Shown one piece after another: positions 59,885 through 64,000 of a stretch of DNA of 64,000 nucleotides. The number at the start of each line of letters is the position of its first letter. The stretch's first letter is position 1. The notes under the pieces were generated by a model. The model did no database searches. It worked only from the letters and a program-made list of their open reading frames with translations, and was not told where the DNA came from. This DNA is from Zychaea mexicana (taxonomy: Eukaryota > Mucoromycota > Mucoromycetes > Mucorales > Lichtheimiaceae): NCBI RefSeq assembly GCF_025766255.1, contig NW_026516669.1, forward strand, positions 372,001 through 436,000, read 5' to 3'. The translations under genes and the position numbers were made by a program.

Positions 59885-61609
59885 ATGTCCAAGCAAAAGA
59901 AAAGTGTCCTGGTAACTTTTAACAGCGAGTACTGTAGAGAGCAGAAGAATAGTGTTTCTTCTCATGTGCTAACCTTTTCTTGGAATCCTTCCAACACAGA
60001 ATTCAACAATGGCTGGTGCAGCAGCAGGTACAGCTGAGCTGCTTGTTATGCAGGTATAACTACGCGTTTACCCTGTTTTTAGTGTTATACGAGTCTATAC
60101 TAACAGAGTTGCCAATCTCCTAGCCAACCGACGTGATCAAGACGCGTTTTCAGGTAATTGGGACACTGGCGGGACTTTTTGAATTTTTTATTAACATAAG
60201 CAAAGAATAGTCCATTCGTGTCGGATCGCACTACAGTAATGGCATTGTTCAAGCATTCAAGCGCATAATCTCGGAGGAAGGTTTCAGAGGTATAATCAGA
60301 AACAAAATACGGAAACTTCAAAGGAGTAGCGGTATACTGAACATAGTGAGGGTATAAATAAGCGCTGTATAGAGGAACCATTCCAGTGCTGTGTATTGTT
60401 GGTCCTCGTGTTTCTATACAGTATCTCGGTCTCGCACTCTACAAACCAATGTTTGAGAAACTCGAAGGAAAAGTCATACCATCGCATAGTTCTGCAGGTT
60501 TAGCAGGAGTAAGTCATTCATAATATGTGCTTGGAAGTTAGAAGAGAGGCAAAAGATTGTGTTAGAGATAGAGAGAGAGACAGTCTGACTATAAGACTGA
60601 CTTGCACCAATTAGATATGTACCGGAATTACACAAGCCGTTACTTTGGGTAAATGTGGATAGACGGGAAACACGAATAACGAGCGACATTCTTTTTTCTG
60701 ACGGTAAAGGAGTTGAACGATGCATTTAGTAACACCGCTGGAGATGATTAAAGTTCGACAACAAACCGATCTTATGAACGCCGCCCACCAACGGAAATAC
60801 CGTGGTCTTGTCCAGACCGCATCATTGGTTGTCCGAGAAGAAGGGTTTGTATACTTTGAAAGTGGGAGAGAAAGACAAAGGAGGGAAGGCTTTTCTCAAA
60901 AACAAAGGTTTAATCAACGTGCGTGAAAAGCCTTCTGGCATTGTACAATGGCTTGCTGGCAACTGTGGCACGGCAATCATGGGGCCTGGTGGTCAAATTT
61001 TCTGGCTACATAGAAATCAAAGCCATGTTTGAACGAGCATCTGGTGAGCCTGACAAACCACTGGCACCTTGGAAACACATGGTAAAGCGTGTTTTTTATT
61101 TGCGTTTGTCATACACGTGCCACATTTAAGGTTGTTGATCGACCCGATGCCCCCCTTTAGGTTAGTGGCGGCCTGACGAATGTTTTGGTAGGCGTGTTGA
61201 ACTCACCTCCCGATGTGGTCAAAACGAGGCAACTATCTCTCTTTCTTTAACCACGAGTTTCATGTTGGGCCCTGGATCATGTGGTTGATATTGACGCAAT
61301 TCCAATTTTCTGTTATGTAGAATGCAGGATGATAGCAAGCCCTATCGAACAACTTGGGATTGTGTGAAATCGATGATCAGGAATGAGGGTTATTCGTCGT
61401 TTTTCCGTGGATCTTGGCTTCGGATCATCCGGATAGCTCCTGGTATGTAGAGCAAAATGGGACAGAGAGCGTCAATGTATAAAGACAAAGATAAGCGATC
61501 TGTTGTGATAACCACGGCTTGTTTTTCTCCATCAGGTGGTGCTATCCAATTCGCGATCTATGAGCAAGTGGCGACATGGCTAGATGGAATCAATCCATCC
61601 GCCCCTTAA
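59885..61609 (+). CDS. Mitochondrial carrier family (SLC25) protein
   Basis: About eleven small exons join to roughly 300 residues, the standard carrier length. The three repeats carry their signatures: PTDVIKTRFQ (first), VTPLEMIKVRQQ (second) and NSPPDVVKTRMQ (third), each followed by E-G motifs such as RIISEEGFR, VVREEG and IRNEGY. Other landmarks are IVGPRVSIQYLGLALYKPMF, LLATVARQSWGLVVKFSGY, KPLAPWKHMVSGGLTNVL and GGAIQFAIYEQVATWL. Carriers move metabolites across the inner mitochondrial membrane. The pattern is closest to di-/tricarboxylate carriers of the Sfc1/citrate type, but the substrate cannot be fixed by eye. The intron after VVKTR has a GC donor (aaaacgag, then gcaact) and an AG acceptor before aatgcagg, which is non-canonical. 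The start ATG 59885 gives MSKQKKSVL; a later Met in exon 2 (MAGAAAG) is also possible. Confidence 0.85.
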
Positions 61610-61879
61610 ACTGTCGGATAGGTAAAAAAAATACCACTGCTTAAACATCTAATCATACCCCTCAACTGTAACTGTTACTGTTACTGTTTCTCGTACAAAA
61701 AGTTTCTGTTCTTCAAAATACAATAGAAAATATATCAACAAGGAATTGTATGCTTTTAATAATATGTACAAAGTAGATGCAGCAAAAGAGGATGGATGAT
61801 GATTTTGGTAATGTAGTTGATGAGGGTTGATAAGAGTAAATGGTAAAAGACAAATGTGGAAGGGGGTATTTTTTTTCTT
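61610..61879. terminator. Convergent 3' region of carrier and GNAT genes
   Basis: Only 270 bp separate the two stop codons. The stretch has an unusual run of ctgtta-type repeats (61664-61690) and A/T-rich tracts suited to 3' processing on both strands. Confidence 0.45.
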
Positions 61880-62696
61880 TCAAGTAAATGAGCGCCGTCG
61901 TCCAGGGCCAATTTGAAGCGATACAGGGCGGTCGCTGCGGATAACTGGGTCGCGAACCATCAAGATCACTGGCATGCTATTGGAATCCACCTTGCCGCGG
62001 ATCGTAAATCCAAATTTAGCAAAGAAGGCAACGGCCCCAGCATCGGTGATCTCGACATAGACCGGATAATGTGCTTCGTCCGCCTTAACCAGGACATGTT
62101 GCAGCAAGGCTCGACCAAACCCTTTACGCCGTTCGTGAGGCAGAACGCCAAGATAGTTGATCGCCAGATAATGATCGCAACTCATCACTTTGCGCCGCGC
62201 CTTATCGCACGAAGGCTGGAACTTCATGTATGTCCTCAACGCCGAGGTCCATCCGGTAAGCCGCGCTAGCTTAAACATACTGGCCAGGCAAGAAGGGACC
62301 CAAGTATTGATGCTGCCTTGGAGAGACCAGATCAACACACCGGCACATCCTTCAACTTGAATGACAAAGTCTCGACTGGCAAGCGTGGCGGCATGGATGA
62401 TGTTTTTGAATAGAATGTATAGGAATTCATCGTGTTTGGGCTGCTCTAATCCGCGCGCACACCATCCAAGAACTTCGTTGGAAGCGTATGCACTCGTTAA
62501 TGTGTAGGCAGCTTCTTTCATGGCACCTAATTATCGGGAACGAATTGAGTACATACCACAAAGAATAAAAATTTTGTGCTGAAGAAAATTTCTTATCAGT
62601 TCAGCTGGCTCTACCTTTAACAACGGGCCGAACACTGGGTGTATCCTCCTCGATATTGACGGTAAGCTTGCGACTGATCGGCTCTAGGGCCAGCAT
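61880..62696 (-). CDS. GNAT-family N-acetyltransferase
   Basis: Two exons join to about 242 residues. The first exon (MLALEPISRKLTVNIEED, then PSVRPVVKG) starts at 62696 and is spliced with a GTAGAG donor to GAMKEAAYTLTSAYASN. The C-terminal half has the acetyl-CoA site of the GNAT fold: LAINYLGVLPHERRKGFGRA (motif A, with the R-x-x-G-x-G loop), then LLQHVLVKAD and PVYVEITDAGAVAFFAKFGF (motif B), followed by a short basic tail. The central region (ILFKNIIHAATLASRDFVIQ, VEGCAGVLIWSL) is where substrate would be recognised. The specific acceptor cannot be told. It resembles the small stand-alone fungal GNATs that are often multi-copy. Confidence 0.8.
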
Positions 62697-64000
62697 TTTG
62701 TATACTGTAGTTGTAGTTGTGATGTAGAAGTAGTATGCGAAAACAGTAGAATAAGGATTGCAGAAAAAATGATTTCTTTTTCTTCGTCCTCTTTTATACC
62801 ATTCGCAGAATTTCGTCCCCAAAGTGTGGACTTGAGTAAGTAGTAGAAGCACAACTATCAAAAAAGGCAAAAAGTGAAGTCGACAAACGAGCGAATCGTA
62901 GAGCATGTGCTACTATTCTCGCGGAACGAGTCGCGAACCTTACTCTCTCTCTTGGCGGACTCTTTAGAATGTTGTAGTCAATCCTTGAGCTCCGCCTGTA
63001 CCATAAGCACGACAGCAATCCGTACATGATAAAGCACAGACCGTTTCTTTTTTTTTTCAAGCCAATCGTACTAGCTCCTCGAAATAATGAGCAATTTGTG
63101 CCCTCGATCCCCTTTTTTTCAATTGTAAAAATAGTAAATTTTCTTCTCTCACTGCTGATGATTTTTAAACGCGTCACTTTTTGTTCTTAAGCGCATAATG
63201 CATTTTGGTTTGCATTGTAGCATATTAGCTTCGAATCTCTAGCTACCTGATCCATTATCCCATGCGATTTGCGGCATTATACTACTATGTTGCATAGTGT
63301 AACTATAGTGTGAAAGATCTGCTCTCCGAAAAGAAATAAGCCAAGATGGATAAACAAGTAAACATATAGAACGCACACAATTCTTTATATTATAAACATC
63401 ATCATCGCGGGTCAAATCGGGAAAACAATGTTTTTTTTTCTTCTTTGTCGTGCTACCAAAAAAAATATCCTATCTATATCAGTTTCATAAAGAAGCCCGG
63501 CATCTTGTCGTATTTCATATTTCTTCATTCATGCCGCTCTTTGCATCCTATTTGCTATTGTACATACGATAGAAAGTCAACTGATCGAGTAGTTCTAGAC
63601 ACATTACTCTTTAAACCGGCGGTCACTGTCCATCACGATCCGCTACTTCATATGACCGCGAAATGTTTACCACTAGGATCGTCTTTTATTGGAAAATTTC
63701 TCCAAGTAGTAAAACGACTGTTGAATTAAGGCATCACAAAAGCGTGTCACTGGTATGCTCTTCCTTTTGCCGGGAATTCTGCTGGTACTGCGTCTATTTC
63801 GTGTGTGTGACGTACACTTCAAAAGTCCCTGTTCGGAAGTAAGTGGTTTACTTGAACAATTGTGCTTTTGCATTTGTGTTCTTCATTATCAGCTTTGTAC
63901 GTGTGACCCATGTCTTTTATCCCTTTGTTCCTCTACTAAGTTTTAACCTTCAACTTTCATTGAAGGCGGTAACGTAACGTCCGTAGTCTCGAATATATTT
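62697..64000. other. Upstream of GNAT gene, then no gene supported
   Basis: Upstream region of the GNAT gene followed by AT-rich sequence up to the window end. A minus-strand frame at 63177-62794 is open for 127 codons but is basic and low-complexity-like, with no motif. A gene beyond the edge may begin or end here. Confidence 0.4.

Noticed and set aside
1..64000. Prokaryotic-type systems (operons, CRISPR arrays, toxin-antitoxin, phage) and secondary-metabolite clusters
   Set aside because: All recognisable genes are eukaryotic, intron-bearing and functionally unrelated housekeeping genes; no repeats with CRISPR spacing and no PKS/NRPS/terpene core genes are present.

Overview
This 64 kb window is nuclear DNA of a filamentous fungus. 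The genes are split by many short introns (mostly 50-160 bp, GT...AG), the coding frames are rich in Ser/Gln/His/Asn homopolymers, and the 5' leaders are pyrimidine-rich with CA/TG and trinucleotide microsatellites. The protein set (TEA/AbaA-like factor, CLASP, Dma-type FHA-RING ligase, Dbp7, Nse1, Mpe1, Sec2-type GEF, flavocytochrome b2) and the intron style suggest an early-diverging, Mucorales-like fungus. That placement is inference. No rRNA, tRNA, CRISPR or prokaryotic element was found. I assembled exons by hand from frame continuity, splice signals and family conservation, so single exon edges may be off by a few bases.

Layout. 0-6 kb: a frame-broken coding relic and a six-exon multi-pass membrane protein (-), then scattered minus-strand reading frames that may be a second, perhaps decayed, membrane-protein gene. 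6-16 kb: two large plus-strand genes, a CLASP microtubule regulator and a TEA-domain transcription factor. 16-19 kb: a coiled-coil protein with a variant FYVE finger (-). 19-27 kb: a gene-poor stretch with one weak gene candidate. 27-43 kb: FHA-RING E3 ligase (+), Dbp7 helicase (-), Nse1 (+), Mpe1 (-), long-chain acyl-CoA synthetase (-). 43-54 kb: ataxin-10-like protein (-), Sec2-like Rab GEF (+), PX-BAR sorting nexin (+), borealin-like chromosomal passenger subunit (-), Vip1-like RRM protein (-). 54.7-55.5 kb: a short TA-flanked inverted-repeat transposon. 57-63 kb: flavocytochrome b2 (-) head to head with a mitochondrial carrier (+), then a GNAT acetyltransferase (-).

The genes do not form a single pathway. 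By chance or otherwise the window is rich in cytoskeleton and division factors (CLASP, borealin, FHA-RING) and in membrane-traffic factors (FYVE, Sec2, PX-BAR). Two RING-bearing nuclear proteins (Nse1, Mpe1) are tail to tail about 180 bp apart. The b2/carrier pair shares an upstream region of just under 1 kb and could be co-regulated. I found no clear undescribed multi-gene system. The most interesting items are the deleted inverted-repeat transposon, the variant FYVE and PX domains, a full borealin-like protein, the unnamed multi-pass protein and a GC-AG intron.
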